NCBI RefSeq assembly: GCF_040183065.1
Contig: NC_091131.1
Location: 9,715,800 to 9,779,799, forward strand
Source: Periplaneta americana
Taxonomy: Eukaryota; Arthropoda; Insecta; Blattodea; Blattidae
Direction: 5' to 3'
DNA length: 64,000 bases
Below the pieces are notes generated by a model. The model did no database searches. It was not told where the DNA came from and saw only the letters and a program-made list of their open reading frames with translations. Positions within the stretch are counted from its first letter, which is position 1. Each line of letters opens with the position of its first letter. A program made the translations under genes and the position numbers. Below are positions 54,941 to 64,000 of this stretch, in pieces.

Positions 54941-57093
54941 TTACTTACTTACTTACAAATGGCTTTTAAGGAACCCGAAGGTTCATTGCCGCCCTCACAT
55001 AAGCCCGCCATCGGTCCCTATCCTGTGCAAGATTAAGCCAGTCTCTATCATCATACCCCACCTCCCTCAAATCCATTTTAATATTATCCTCCCATCTACG
55101 TCTCGGCCTCCCTAAAGGTCTTTTTCCCTCCGGTCTCCCAACTAACACTCTATATGCATTTCTAGAACCGCCCATACGTGCTACATGCCCTGCCCATCTC
55201 AAACGTCTGGATTTCAAGTTCCTAATTATGTCAGGTGAAGAATACAATGCGTGCAGTTCTGTGTTGTGTAACTTTCTCCATTCTCCTGTAACTTCATCCC
55301 GCTTAGCCCCAAATATTTTCCTAAGCACCTTATTCTCAAACACCCTTAACCTATGTTCCTCTCTCAGAGTGAGAGTCCAAGTTTCACAGCCATATAGAAG
55401 AACCGGTAATATAACTGTTTTATAAATTCTAACTTTCAGATTTTTGGACAGCAGACTGGATGATAAGAGCTTCTCGACCGAATAATAACAGGCATTTCCC
55501 ATATTTATTCTGCGTTTAATTTCCTCCCGAGTCTCATTTATATTTGTTACTGTTGCTCCAAGATATTTGAATTTTTCCACCTCTTCGAAGGATAAATCTC
55601 CAATATTTATATTTCCATTTCGTACAATATTCCCGTCACGAGACATAATCATATACTTTGTCTTTTCGGGATTTACTTCCAAACCGATCGCTTTACTTGC
55701 TTCAAGTAAAATTTCCGTGTTTTCCCTAATCGTTTGTGTATTTTCTCCTAACATATTCACGTCATCTGCATAGACAAGAAGCTGATGTAACCCGTTCAAT
55801 TCCAAACCCTGCCTTTTATCCTGAACTTTCCTAATGGCATATTCTAGAGCGAAGTTAAAAAGTAAAGGTGATAGTGCATCTCCCTGCTTTAGCCCGCAGT
55901 GAATTGGAAAAGGATCAGATAGAAACTGACCTATACGGACTCTACTGTATGTTTCACTGAGACACATTTTAATTAATCGAACTAGTTTCTTGGGAATACC
56001 AAATTCAATAAGAATATCATATAATACTTCCCTCTTAACCGAGTCATATGCCTTTTTGAAATCTATGAATAACTGATGTACTGTACCCTTATACTCCCAT
56101 TTTTTCTCCATTATCTGCCGAATACAAAAAATCTGATCAATAGTCGATCTATTACGCCGAAAACCGCACTGATGATCCCCAATAATTTCATCTACGTACG
56201 GAGTTAATCTCCTCAAAAGAATATTGGACAAAATTTTGTACGACGTCAACAAAAGTGATATTCCTCGAAAGTTACCACAGTTGGTTTTGTCCCCCTTTTT
56301 AAAAATAGGTACAATTATGGACTCCTTCCATTGTTCTGGTACAATTTCCTTTTCCCAAATAGCAAGTACAAGTTTATAAATTTCGCTATATAATGCACTT
56401 CCACCCTCTTGTATTAATTCTGCTGGAATTTGATCGATACCTGGAGACTTGTACTTTTTCAGATTTTCTATCGCAATTTCGACTTCTGAAAGCGTGGGTT
56501 CGGGTATAAATGGCTCAGCAGTTTGTATTTCAATTTCGTCCCGATCATTTCTATTTGGCCTATGTACATTTAGTAGTTGCGCAAAATAGTTTTTCCATCT
56601 GTTTAGGATTGATGGAGAGTCTGCAAGCAAGTCACCATTCTCATCCTTGATCACGTTTACCCTTGGCTGATATCCGTTCTTAAATTCCTTTATACCCTTA
56701 TATAAATCTCGAATGTTTTTATTCTTACTATTTGTTTCTACCTCATTCAGTTTTTCCTTCAAGTAACCTGTCTTTTTATTCCTAAGTGTACGACTTGCTT
56801 CCCGTCTTTCATTGAAATAATTATCTCTCTTCTCCTCAACTGGATCCTGTAAGAATATCAATTTTGCCTGTTTCCTTCTTTCTACTACCATGCAACAATC
56901 TTCATCAAACCACGGTTTCTTTTTCTTAGTTTCATAATAACCTATGCTCTGCTCAGCTGCAATTTTGATACTATCTCTGATATTTTCCCACACGCTATTA
57001 ACATCTAATTCTTTCTCAACTTCGTCGGAACTTTCTAAAGTGGCAAACCTATTCGAAATTTCGACCTGATAATTTTGCTTAGCTTCCTCGTCA
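54941..57093 (-). mobile_element. RTE-like LINE (copy i), longest and best preserved
   Basis: Flanked by a perfect 13-bp duplication ATTATTTTGTAAC (54928-54940, 57094-57106). The 3' end has three TTAC units. Only the 5' part (endonuclease) is missing; the reverse-transcriptase frame is open from the truncation point to the stop. Landed in the 3' flank of the CR1/jockey-like LINE. Confidence 0.95.
54966..57092 (-). CDS. RTE-like reverse transcriptase, uninterrupted but 5'-truncated
   Basis: Open for about 709 codons. In order: [20 protein letters not shown] (linker after the endonuclease), [15 protein letters not shown] (about residue 210), [78 protein letters not shown] (motif A Asp), [20 protein letters not shown] (motif B), [14 protein letters not shown] (motif C), then the C-terminal GCETWTL and GHVARM regions. 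All palm residues are present. With no endonuclease and no start of its own it is not autonomous, but it appears young. It is the reference for the other eight copies. Confidence 0.93.
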   Translation of the reverse strand, partial: DEEAKQNYQVEISNRFATLESSDEVEKELDVNSVWENIRDSIKIAAEQSIGYYETKKKKPWFDEDCCMVVERRKQAKLIFLQDPVEEKRDNYFNERREASRTLRNKKTGYLKEKLNEVETNSKNKNIRDLYKGIKEFKNGYQPRVNVIKDENGDLLADSPSILNRWKNYFAQLLNVHRPNRNDRDEIEIQTAEPFIPEPTLSEVEIAIENLKKYKSPGIDQIPAELIQEGGSALYSEIYKLVLAIWEKEIVPEQWKESIIVPIFKKGDKTNCGNFRGISLLLTSYKILSNILLRRLTPYVDEIIGDHQCGFRRNRSTIDQIFCIRQIMEKKWEYKGTVHQLFIDFKKAYDSVKREVLYDILIEFGIPKKLVRLIKMCLSETYSRVRIGQFLSDPFPIHCGLKQGDALSPLLFNFALEYAIRKVQDKRQGLELNGLHQLLVYADDVNMLGENTQTIRENTEILLEASKAIGLEVNPEKTKYMIMSRDGNIVRNGNINIGDLSFEEVEKFKYLGATVTNINETREEIKRRINMGNACYYSVEKLLSSSLLSKNLKVRIYKTVILPVLLYGCETWTLTLREEHRLRVFENKVLRKIFGAKRDEVTGEWRKLHNTELHALYSSPDIIRNLKSRRLRWAGHVARMGGSRNAYRVLVGRPEGKRPLGRPRRRWEDNIKMDLREVGYDDRDWLNLAQDRDRWRAYVRAAMNLRVP

Positions 57094-57526
57094 ATTATTT
57101 TGTAACATATTAGAAAATTCTCATAAATTGTTAAGTTAATTCTTGTTTTATTGTATATAAACAGAGCATATCAAATAATATTTGTGATCAGTGTGTTACA
57201 ATTTTCATCTCGATATTAGCCTATTTTTGACAATCTTGACTCTCAATTGTAAACTCTAAGGAGTATTTAGGATCATTTTGTTTTATCTTCAGTGGAGTAA
57301 TAGAATATTTTTCATTTTAGTACGATAATTTCACACTTGTAATTAGACAATGTTATTAGCTTTGCTATAACTACAGCTAGTAAATACTATACTACTACTA
57401 CACTATTATCAGTTTAGTCACTGTCACTATTTACATTAGAAATGCGGAGTGTTGGAGTCACCCCCATACAACTTAAATCATTATCTCGAGTGTGCCAATC
57501 CCGATTTCAAACTTGTTTATGGTTTA

Positions 57527-57636
57527 GAATAACTCTTCTCGGGTTCTCAGCCAGATGAGTTGGAGATTAGCTAGCCGTCGAAAGCTTGGAAGCTAATCTC
57601 CAACTTACCTGGCTGAGAACCCGAGAAGAGTTATTC
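57527..57636. repeat. 110-bp near-perfect hairpin
   Basis: GAATAACTCTTCTCGGGTTC, TCAGCCAG, AGTTGGAGATTAGCT face their exact complements at the right, with loop around AGCCGTCGAAAGCTTGGA. The arms are about 46 bp with 2-3 mismatches (ATG against TAC). No protein and no recognised family. Confidence 0.9.
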
Positions 57637-57682
57637 GATATAACATGCCAGGAAAGCCTCAAGTCATACAATGTTTATGGTT

Positions 57683-58175
57683 TATATATTATTTTAATGT
57701 ACCGAAGTACATATGATATTTCCATGCAGATATTCTGCGTCATCATACGATGAAAGAGTAATGGAACGGAGAAAAATTCTCTCCGGCGCCGGGATTTGAA
57801 CCCGGGTTTTCAGCTCTACGTGCTGATGCTTTATCCACTAAGCCACACCGGATACCCACCCTGGCGTCGGACAGAATCGTCTCAGATTAAGCTCCAACTC
57901 TTGGGTTCCCTCTAGTGGCCGCCCTCTACACTACATCATAGACGTCTATGAACGTAGGACTGAAGTCCACACATGTGCTGAGGTGCACTCGTTGTGAGTG
58001 ACTAGTTGGCCGGGATCTGACGGAATAAGCGCCGTCTTAAATCACGAAATGATTTACGCATATCATATATATTATTTTAATGTACCGAAGTACATACGAT
58101 ATTTCCATGCAGATATTCTGCGTCATCATAAGATGAGGGAATTTTTCTCCGTTCCACTGCTCTTTCATCGTATGT
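57683..58175. repeat. SINE-5, second copy plus duplicated end
   Basis: Reversed tRNA-like part GGGATTTGAACCCGGG (B box) and GCTTTATCCACTAAGCCAC (A box), the CTAGTGGCCGCCCTCTA body, and the terminal piece ATGTACCGAAGTACATA occurring at both 57698 and 58080. Resembles 46989-47399 with the tRNA part inverted relative to the body. Confidence 0.75.
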
Positions 58176-58575
58176 TTATGGTTATTATTGCCTTAACTAT
58201 TCTAAGAAAGGTACTGAAAGTTTCAGAAGTACCGGTACAGGCTTACTCAATGGGTAGTAGCTCTGTATATGTGATTGGGGTGTTGACAACACCCCACGTG
58301 ACTGCTTAAGGGTTAAGTGCACTCAGTAATTTTCTATTAAAGAACTTTACTGCCATAATGAAAATATACATTTTCAGGAATAAGTTTTGAGTGGTCTGTA
58401 TTGATTTGACTGGCAAAGGTAAACATGACCTCGGAAAAAACCAACAAGCTAATCAGGCCAAGTGATAAATTCAAACTAAAGCCCAAATAAAGCTCAGACA
58501 ACGAGTCCAATTTGTTACAGCCTGAGTTATTTGGGTAGCTAACATTTATTCATGGAGATTAATTTGCTGTCAATA
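58176..58575. other. No gene recognised (FAR2 intron)
   Basis: No element or coding sequence recognised. Confidence 0.4.
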
Positions 58576-60420
58576 TATATATGTTGTTTTCTAATGCCAG
58601 GCATTTGACAATAAAGTCATTTGACCTCTTGCACTCCAATATTTTTCAAAGATATTATCATGGCCAGCCACTGAAGCACAGAATTTGAGATGTTCCGAAT
58701 CCATTTCTTGGTTTGAGTTGCACAATGGGCAGTTAGGGGACTGATATATTCCAATTCTATGCAGGTGTTTGGCCAAACAATCATGGCCTGTTGCCAATCT
58801 AAATGCAGCTACAGACGATTTTCGTGGTAAATCGGGAATTAACTGTGGATTATGATGCAGAGAGTTCCATTTTTTCCCTTGAGATTGCGTTATCAAATTT
58901 TGTTTCTTGAAGTCTAAGTACATAGGTTGGATAAAAAGTAATGGCAACACTCCTGTCACGTGACGATGGTACGTTCGAGAGCTGCCAGCTGTGTGGACAT
59001 GAACAAGGACTGTTAGATGAATTAGTGCAGCCAGCGGCGACAGTACTCTGTCAATCTACTGCAGTGTGTAGAACGTTCACTTTCATAGGGATAGTGCGAG
59101 CGCCCTAAGACCATCCTTACAAAACTAGAGCAACGTTCCTGGATCAAAATTGAAATGGCACGAGGTCATAGTGCACAAGAATGTTTTCAGGGACTGCGTG
59201 AAGCATGTGGCGATGCAGCATTGCCATATCGCACAGTTGCACGATGGGTTAAAGCGTTTCGGGAAGGCCTTGTTGCACCGGTACCAAAGGGAAGGTGACG
59301 ACTTTCTTGGACGAATCGTCGCTATGGACGAAACCTGGACTCACTCGTATGAACCAAACTTGAAATGCCAATCAAATGAATGGAAGCATCCCGGTTCTCC
59401 TCGTACAAAGAAAGTGCGCCCTACACAAAGTGCTGTGAAGGAGATGTTCATTGTGGCGTATGACATTGATGGGGTAATACTGCACCACGCTGTTCCTCCA
59501 AGGCAGACGGAAAACGCGGACTACTGGAACATCCACCGTACTCACCCAATATGATCCATGCGATTACGATCTTTTCACCAAAGTGAAAGAACCACTGCGA
59601 GGGACCCGGTACAATACCAGAGATGAACTTATCCATGCTTTAGGGCGGTCAGTATGGAACATCAACAAAGATGGACGCGCTGATGGTGTACGATGCCTTC
59701 CAAACATTTGGCAAAAGGTAATAAATAAGGGGGGCGACTATAAAGAAGGTACGTAAATGTTGTACCCCTGTGAATAAAGCCATGTCAGAAATATCAAACT
59801 GTTGCCATTACTTTTTATCCAACCCAAGAATGTAGATTTAATAAATCTTTTTCACAGAGTAATACGTAGATTTAGTAACAGGTCTGTAAGTAGCAGTGCT
59901 GCCCTTCTTTGCTAAAGCATCCGCATTCTCGTTTCCCAGGATTCCACAATGGGATGGTATCCATTGGAATACAATTCTTTTATTGAGTGTTATTAATTGA
60001 GAGAGCATTTTAGTTATTTCTGCTGTTTGAGATGAAGGTGTAGACTATTGATAGAATAGCTGCTTTGGAGTCTGACAATATAACTGCATTCTTAAATTTA
60101 TTGATGTGACATAGAAGATTCCTGAGACTTTCACTTATTGCAATGATTTCTCCATCAAAAGTTGTTGTTCCATATCCAAGAGATCTATAAAGTGAGAAGA
60201 GACAGCACGTAACACCTGCACCGGCACCTTGTTCCCTGGAGATCAAGGATCCGTTGGTGTATAAATGAAGCCAGTTTTGTGGAGGGTACCTAATATTAAT
60301 TGTCTCTAAAGACAATTGTTTCATTATTTCAGTGTTTACTTCTGATTTCAGTATTTCTTGTGTTGAATTTAGATTATACTCTATATTTAATAGACTTAAA
60401 GGATTTGGTTTAATTTGTAA
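58576..60420 (-). mobile_element. LINE family C, longer copy, carrying a mariner
   Basis: 3' end at 58580. The - strand has the CPLCNSNQEMDSEHLKFC knuckle and LPRKSSVAAFRLATGHDCLA. After the mariner it resumes with FQWIPSHCGILGNENADALA-type text and, after a small rearrangement near 60045, RNase H LHLYTNGSLISREQGAGAGV, DGEIIAISESLRNLL, NAVILSDSKAAILSI. In the first block the catalytic Asp is Asn (YTNGS). Confidence 0.88.
58925..59824 (+). mobile_element. mariner-family element, internally deleted
   Basis: Perfect 25-bp inverted ends GGTTGGATAAAAAGTAATGG plus CAACA. At 59156 a frame gives MARGHSAQECFQGLREACGD, YRTVARWVKAFREG (helix-turn-helix part). Another frame has IVAMDETWTHSYEPNLKCQS (first catalytic D in DETW), KKVRPTQSAVKEMFIVAYDI and VILHHAVPP. 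The C-terminal DYDLFTKVKEPLRG, VWNINKDGRADGV, to a stop, is in a third. The region between HTH and DETW is missing and the frames are shifted, so it is non-autonomous. Inserted in LINE family C. Confidence 0.93.
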
Positions 60421-60439
60421 GTTTATATATATATATTAT

Positions 60440-60998
60440 CAGTCTTACTAATAAACCGTGTATAGTTTTTATACGAAACTTATGCGGAGTTGAGACAGAA
60501 AACGTTACTAATAAACCGTGAATAAGCTATGGACATATAAACAGGCTGTAACTATACAATGGGAATTGCTTTGAAGTGGTTATATACACGAAAGCCCTTG
60601 TTTAAGCGTTGTATATAGGGAAAAAATGGCCGCCTCTTTAACAGCTGTTCGTATCGACTGTCATTTTATGATGATGTTTACCTTGTAACCACAGAAGAAC
60701 AAACCAAAGATCATAGAATTATTAGAATAATATTGCTGTAGCTTGTACTCTATCGATATTTAACACACCACACTAGAGCGCTCTACTGGATCCAGTAGAG
60801 AACCTCAGATATTCTATTACCTTTCGTAACGATGTAATGACGAAACTATGACGTAGCTGTGTAACAGTTATACTGTTATACACGACGTATGTAGTGATTA
60901 TTAGTAAGGAATTTACACACGACTTATAAACGAGCTACTCATTGTATAAGTATAAGACAGTTAAACGTTTGTATATAGAGTTTTTATTAGTAAGACTG
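60440..60998. mobile_element. MITE-like element, 559 bp, in a TA-rich site
   Basis: Inverted ends CAGTCTTACTAATAAA and its complement TTTATTAGTAAGACTG, embedded in TATATATATAT on both sides. The block ACTAATAAACCGTG repeats at 60446 and 60508. No coding capacity. Target duplication (TA or TAT) cannot be told from the TA repeats. Confidence 0.75.
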
Positions 60999-61282
60999 TA
61001 TATATATATGGCCCAATATATGCAGTGATCTGATATGGTAGATCTTACCTTAATGTAAACCTATAAACACAAAGGACTAATATGAATGACGTCATATGGT
61101 GTAGAAACGAAACCAGAAGTAGCACACCAAAGAGACTGGAATTAAGATGTGATGGAAGCTGAAAGTCTACAAGAAAATTAGTGTACAGATATAAAAATGT
61201 GGCATTTGATGTAGAAGGAACGTCCAGAGAAGACGTGAAGATGTCACTCATATTATAATCTGATAAATGCAGTCAGAATCAC

Positions 61283-61540
61283 CTTTTGAATTTCATTCTA
61301 GCTTCAGGGATACTTGAATCATCCAATTTCATGATAAATCTTCGCAAGCCCAGCACCCATCTTTTTATATATTCTTGCAGGTCCAGTTTGGAAGCCTCGA
61401 AATTGAACTCTTTCTTGTCATCTGGAGTCATGAAGCTTAGTAATGACCGTAAGTTTGAATTCCTGAATGTCCATTCCTTGCATATGAAGAATTCTATGGC
61501 ACGTAGGGATGTGAAAATCCTCATTTGGGCCTTGAGTAAC
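61283..61540 (-). CDS. FAR: Fatty acyl-CoA reductase 2, FAR_C domain exon
   Basis: Reads LLKAQMRIFTSLRAIEFFIC, KEWTFRNSNLRSLLSFMTPD, DKKEFNFEASKLDLQEYIKR, WVLGLRRFIMKLDDSSIPEA, RMKFK. The blocks FFxxxEWxFxNxNxRxL, FNFxxxxLDxxEYI and GLRRFxxKxDxSSxPxAR define the FAR C-terminal domain. - strand acceptor CTTTCTTTCCAG, donor GTGATT. 258 nt, phase 2 on both sides, as in FAR1 38808-39065, though the sequence is strongly diverged. The frame is free of stops. Confidence 0.95.
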
Positions 61541-61721
61541 CTGGAAAGAAAGTAAGTCTGAATAACTTACAACACGAAATCTAAACACACAAAAATTCTC
61601 CACACATCATTATATTATTTTCTTTACTGCAAAGCATCATTGGTTCTTAACCTGGGATAAGTCGCTACATACAGTATCATTGAGAAGGTCACATATACCC
61701 GGCATTTTGCTGAGGTTTCTA

Positions 61722-61793
61722 CAGTAGTAATAGTAGTAGTAGTAGTAGTAGTAACAGCAGTAGTAGTAGTAGTAGTATAAGTAATAATAATAA

Positions 61794-61843
<50 letters not shown>

Positions 61844-61976
61844 ATAGCAGTAGCAGTAATAGTAGTAATAGTAGTAGTAGTAGTAGTAGTAGTAGTAGAA
61901 GTAATAATAATAATAGTACCGGTAGTAGTAATGATAACAGTAGCAGTAGTAGTAGTAATAGTAATACTAGTATTGT
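61722..61976. repeat. (AGT)n tract
   Basis: AGT/AAT trinucleotide repeats in the FAR2 intron, with GAT and AGC interruptions. Confidence 0.97.
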
Positions 61977-62062
61977 TCTTATTTTAATAGTCATACTTTA
62001 TTGTACTTTTGGGAGATTAAGAATATTTTCATTTTATTTATTTTATTTAAATAATTAATTTA

Positions 62063-62082
62063 TATATATATATATATATATA
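62063..62082. repeat. (AT)n microsatellite
   Basis: Ten TA units. Confidence 0.95.
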
Positions 62083-62176
62083 ATCTTATATTAACAAAAA
62101 ATTGAATTACCAACATTTAATAGAATATCCATTATAAATTCTAGGAGCTGTTAATTTCATCTCCACAACAATTTAC

Positions 62177-62467
62177 CAGTAGTAATAGTAATAGTAGTAA
62201 TAATAGCAGTAATAGTAGTAGAAATAGTAGTAACAGCAGTAATAGTAATAGTAGTAGTAGCAGTACTAGTAGTTGTGGTAGTAGAAGTAGTAATAGTAGT
62301 AGTAGTATTAGCAGTAGCAGTTGTAGTAATAGTAGTGGTAGTAGAAGTAGTAATAGTAGTAGTATTAGCAGTAGCAGTAGTAATAGTAGTACCAGTAATA
62401 GTAATAGTAATAGTAGTAATATTAGCAGCAGTAGTAGTAGTAGTAGTAGTAATAGCAGTAGTAGTAA

Positions 62468-62514
<47 letters not shown>

Positions 62515-62539
62515 ATAGCAGTCGTAGTAATAATAGCAG
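62177..62539. repeat. (AGT)n tract, imperfect
   Basis: AGT repeats mixed with AAT, AGC and TTG. The Leu-rich frame on the - strand is a product of the repeat. Confidence 0.97.
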
Positions 62540-63261
62540 CAGTGGCGTAGCGTCAATGTAAGCTAAAAAGCTAAGCTTCCCCAATTAATAATAATTTCAT
62601 AATAAACCTGCAGTTTATGAACAAAATTATTTATTAATTTTAATAGAATTTATATTTACGCGTTAAATATTGTGATGCGGCAGCTCAGGATGATTTGTGA
62701 TGCAGCAGTAAACAAGAAGCCTGCACACACCAGCTTCCAAGCAGACTGGTTTCTTCTGTGTAACCCACCCCACAGATTTTCCATCCTTTTCTAACTAAAC
62801 TAACCTGGTCGCAAGGCTAGCAAGAAGCTAGCTTTTACATTGAAAATAATGTAGTTTCCGAGTTATCCCTTTCGTGAGTTGTGTTCAGTTGAAGTGTTAG
62901 TGTGCATTGTGGCTGATATAATAAATAATGAGTGAAATAACATTTCCTGACACTGATTTACTTGAATTTTTAGGACAATTCTATTATCAAGACTGGCTTA
63001 CGAACAAAAGTGCGATTTAAAAAACAAATGACCGTGTCTATTTGTTAGAGATATGAAATCATATATTTTACTACGTACCATTTGAGATGATGCCCTATTG
63101 GTGTTACTTACGAGGTTCCAACCAATCTTCGGACTGCTGACTTGACATTGACTACTATTATTTTATTTTAAGACTATATTTTTGTAATACGTTTTCTCAT
63201 ATGTACAAGAAAAACAACTTGAGTTAGCTTCCCCTGCTCAAAATTTCATGCTACGCCACTT
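62540..63261. mobile_element. hAT-like non-autonomous element, 722 bp
   Basis: Ends CAGTGGCGTAGC (left) and AAGTGGCGTAGC (right, reverse) between 8-bp repeats AATAGCAG (62532-62539, 63262-63269). The flanks lie in AGT repeats, so the duplication is less decisive than usual. Inside: a piece of repeat D at 63105-63150 and a GAAGTGTTAGTGTGCATTGT stretch. No transposase. Confidence 0.75.
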
Positions 63262-63281
63262 AATAGCAGTAGTAATAGTAG

Positions 63282-63532
63282 TTTTTAGTAGGTTATTTTA
63301 CGATGCTTTATCAACATCTTAGGTTATTTAGCGTCTGAATGAGATAAAGGTGATAATGCCGGTGAAATGAGTCCGGGGTCCAGCACCGAAAGTTACCCAG
63401 CATTTACTCATATTGGGTTGAGGGAAAATTCCGGAAAAAACCTCAACCAGGTAACTTGCCCCAAATGGGGATCGAATCCGGGCCACCTGGTTTCGCGGCC
63501 AGACGCGCTAGCCGTTACTCCACAAGTGTGGA
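63282..63532 (-). repeat. SINE-1, complete copy
   Basis: - strand head CCACACTTGTGGAGTAACGG, B box GGATTCGATCCCC (slightly changed), body and end at TAGTAGGTTATTTTACGATG. Followed by AGT repeats. Confidence 0.92.
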
Positions 63533-63533
63533 C

Positions 63534-63589
<56 letters not shown>
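63533..63589. repeat. (AGT)n microsatellite
   Basis: Uninterrupted AGT, about 19 units. Confidence 0.97.
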
Positions 63590-63665
63590 CAATAAATTAC
63601 TTAATTATTTATTTAACGGTGCTTCCAATTGCAGAGAACATTAGTGTCGGAAATGAAGATGGACG

Positions 63666-63667
<2 letters not shown>

Positions 63668-63735
<68 letters not shown>
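63668..63735. repeat. (TAA)n microsatellite
   Basis: Uninterrupted TAA, about 22 units, 70 bp downstream of the FAR2 exon in its intron. Confidence 0.97.
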
Positions 63736-63738
<3 letters not shown>

Positions 63739-63804
63739 CTTGTGAATGAACAGAATGGTAGTGTGGAATAGACCCAGCAACTTATGTCTGTAGTAGTTAC
63801 TCAC

Positions 63805-64000
63805 CACGGCTTCTTCAGGGACAGCAGCAGGAACGCATCTAGAAGGGCGGCAGGTATCAGCTGCAGGAAGAAGAAGCACATGAGGTGCACCAGAGCACTG
63901 CCGCGGATGGCACCTCCAGGGTACCAAACTGCTTGCAGGGAGGGACACTCACTGTACTCCTTGAGTCCCAGCTCGATGAACTGGTTCCACGTGACCGCCA
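63805..64000 (-). CDS. FAR: Fatty acyl-CoA reductase 2, exon cut by window edge
   Basis: The - strand reads AVTWNQFIELGLKEYSECPS, LQAVWYPGGAIRGSALVHLM, CFFFLQLIPAALLDAFLLLS, LKKP. The VWYPGG motif and the FFFLQLIPAxLLD hydrophobic run match FAR1 32949-33191. Donor GTGAGT; phase 2 out, which joins to the exon at 61283-61540 (KKP-W-LLKAQ). Higher GC than its surroundings, as usual for a coding exon here. The 5' remainder of the gene lies beyond 64000. Confidence 0.94.

Noticed and set aside
57545..57600. Hammerhead reading of the hairpin (CCAGATGAG ... GTCGAAAGC)
   Set aside because: U4 of the CUGAUGA core is replaced and the stems do not fit the hammerhead layout.

Overview
This window is a stretch of AT-rich, repeat-dense animal nuclear DNA, almost certainly from an insect. 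The host genes recognisable by eye belong to the fatty acyl-CoA reductase (FAR) family, which is greatly expanded in insects. The repeat load (RTE-like LINEs with (AAGT)n tails, RNase H LINEs, Penelope-like elements, several tRNA-derived SINEs, long TAA and AGT microsatellites) fits a large insect genome. A cockroach or relative is my best guess, but that is inference. There are no bacterial-type genes, operons or CRISPR arrays.

Host genes. FAR gene 1 runs on the + strand in six consecutive exons at 18375-18520, 22479-22588, 29505-29697, 32949-33191, 38808-39065 and 41800-41962. Every junction has AG/GT sites and a matching phase, giving 370 codons plus stop. The N-terminal NADPH-binding exons are not seen and probably lie upstream of the window. 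FAR gene 2 runs on the - strand, tail to tail with gene 1: exons 64000-63805 (cut by the window edge), 61540-61283 and 53657-53519. The penultimate exon is 258 nt in both genes, with the same phases, so they are old paralogs in inverted orientation. Both would act in NADPH-dependent reduction of fatty acyl-CoA to fatty alcohol (waxes, cuticular lipids, pheromone precursors).

Repeats, left to right. 0-12 kb: four copies of an RTE-like LINE (one carrying a 190-bp MITE), an RNase H LINE, a tRNA-derived SINE and a 1.9-kb minisatellite of a 49/50-bp unit with a 1037-bp higher-order duplication. 12-18 kb: mostly unassigned sequence ending in an 885-bp AGT tract about 160 bp before the first FAR1 exon. 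18-42 kb (FAR1 introns): Penelope-like elements (PLEs) with GIY-YIG and hammerhead ribozyme sequences, an IS630/Tc1-like transposon split by a LINE, a hAT-like element with target duplication, and a stack of SINEs inside a LINE. 42-53 kb (between the two genes): more PLEs, R2-like LINE pieces and a hAT transposase remnant. 53-64 kb (FAR2 introns): a 2.15-kb RTE-like copy with an uninterrupted reverse-transcriptase frame, a mariner deletion derivative inside a LINE, a second hAT-like element and AGT/TAA repeats.

Most notable signal: at least eight sequences that match the hammerhead ribozyme core (CTGANGA - stem II - GAAA - stem III - stem I). They fall in three sequence families whose stems differ but still pair. 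All sit at the 3' ends of Penelope-like elements. Several occur in short (about 300-450 bp) fold-back insertions with a hammerhead in each orientation and their own target-site duplications, which look like a non-autonomous PLE form. Hammerheads in PLEs are known; the compact two-ribozyme fold-back form is what deserves a closer look.
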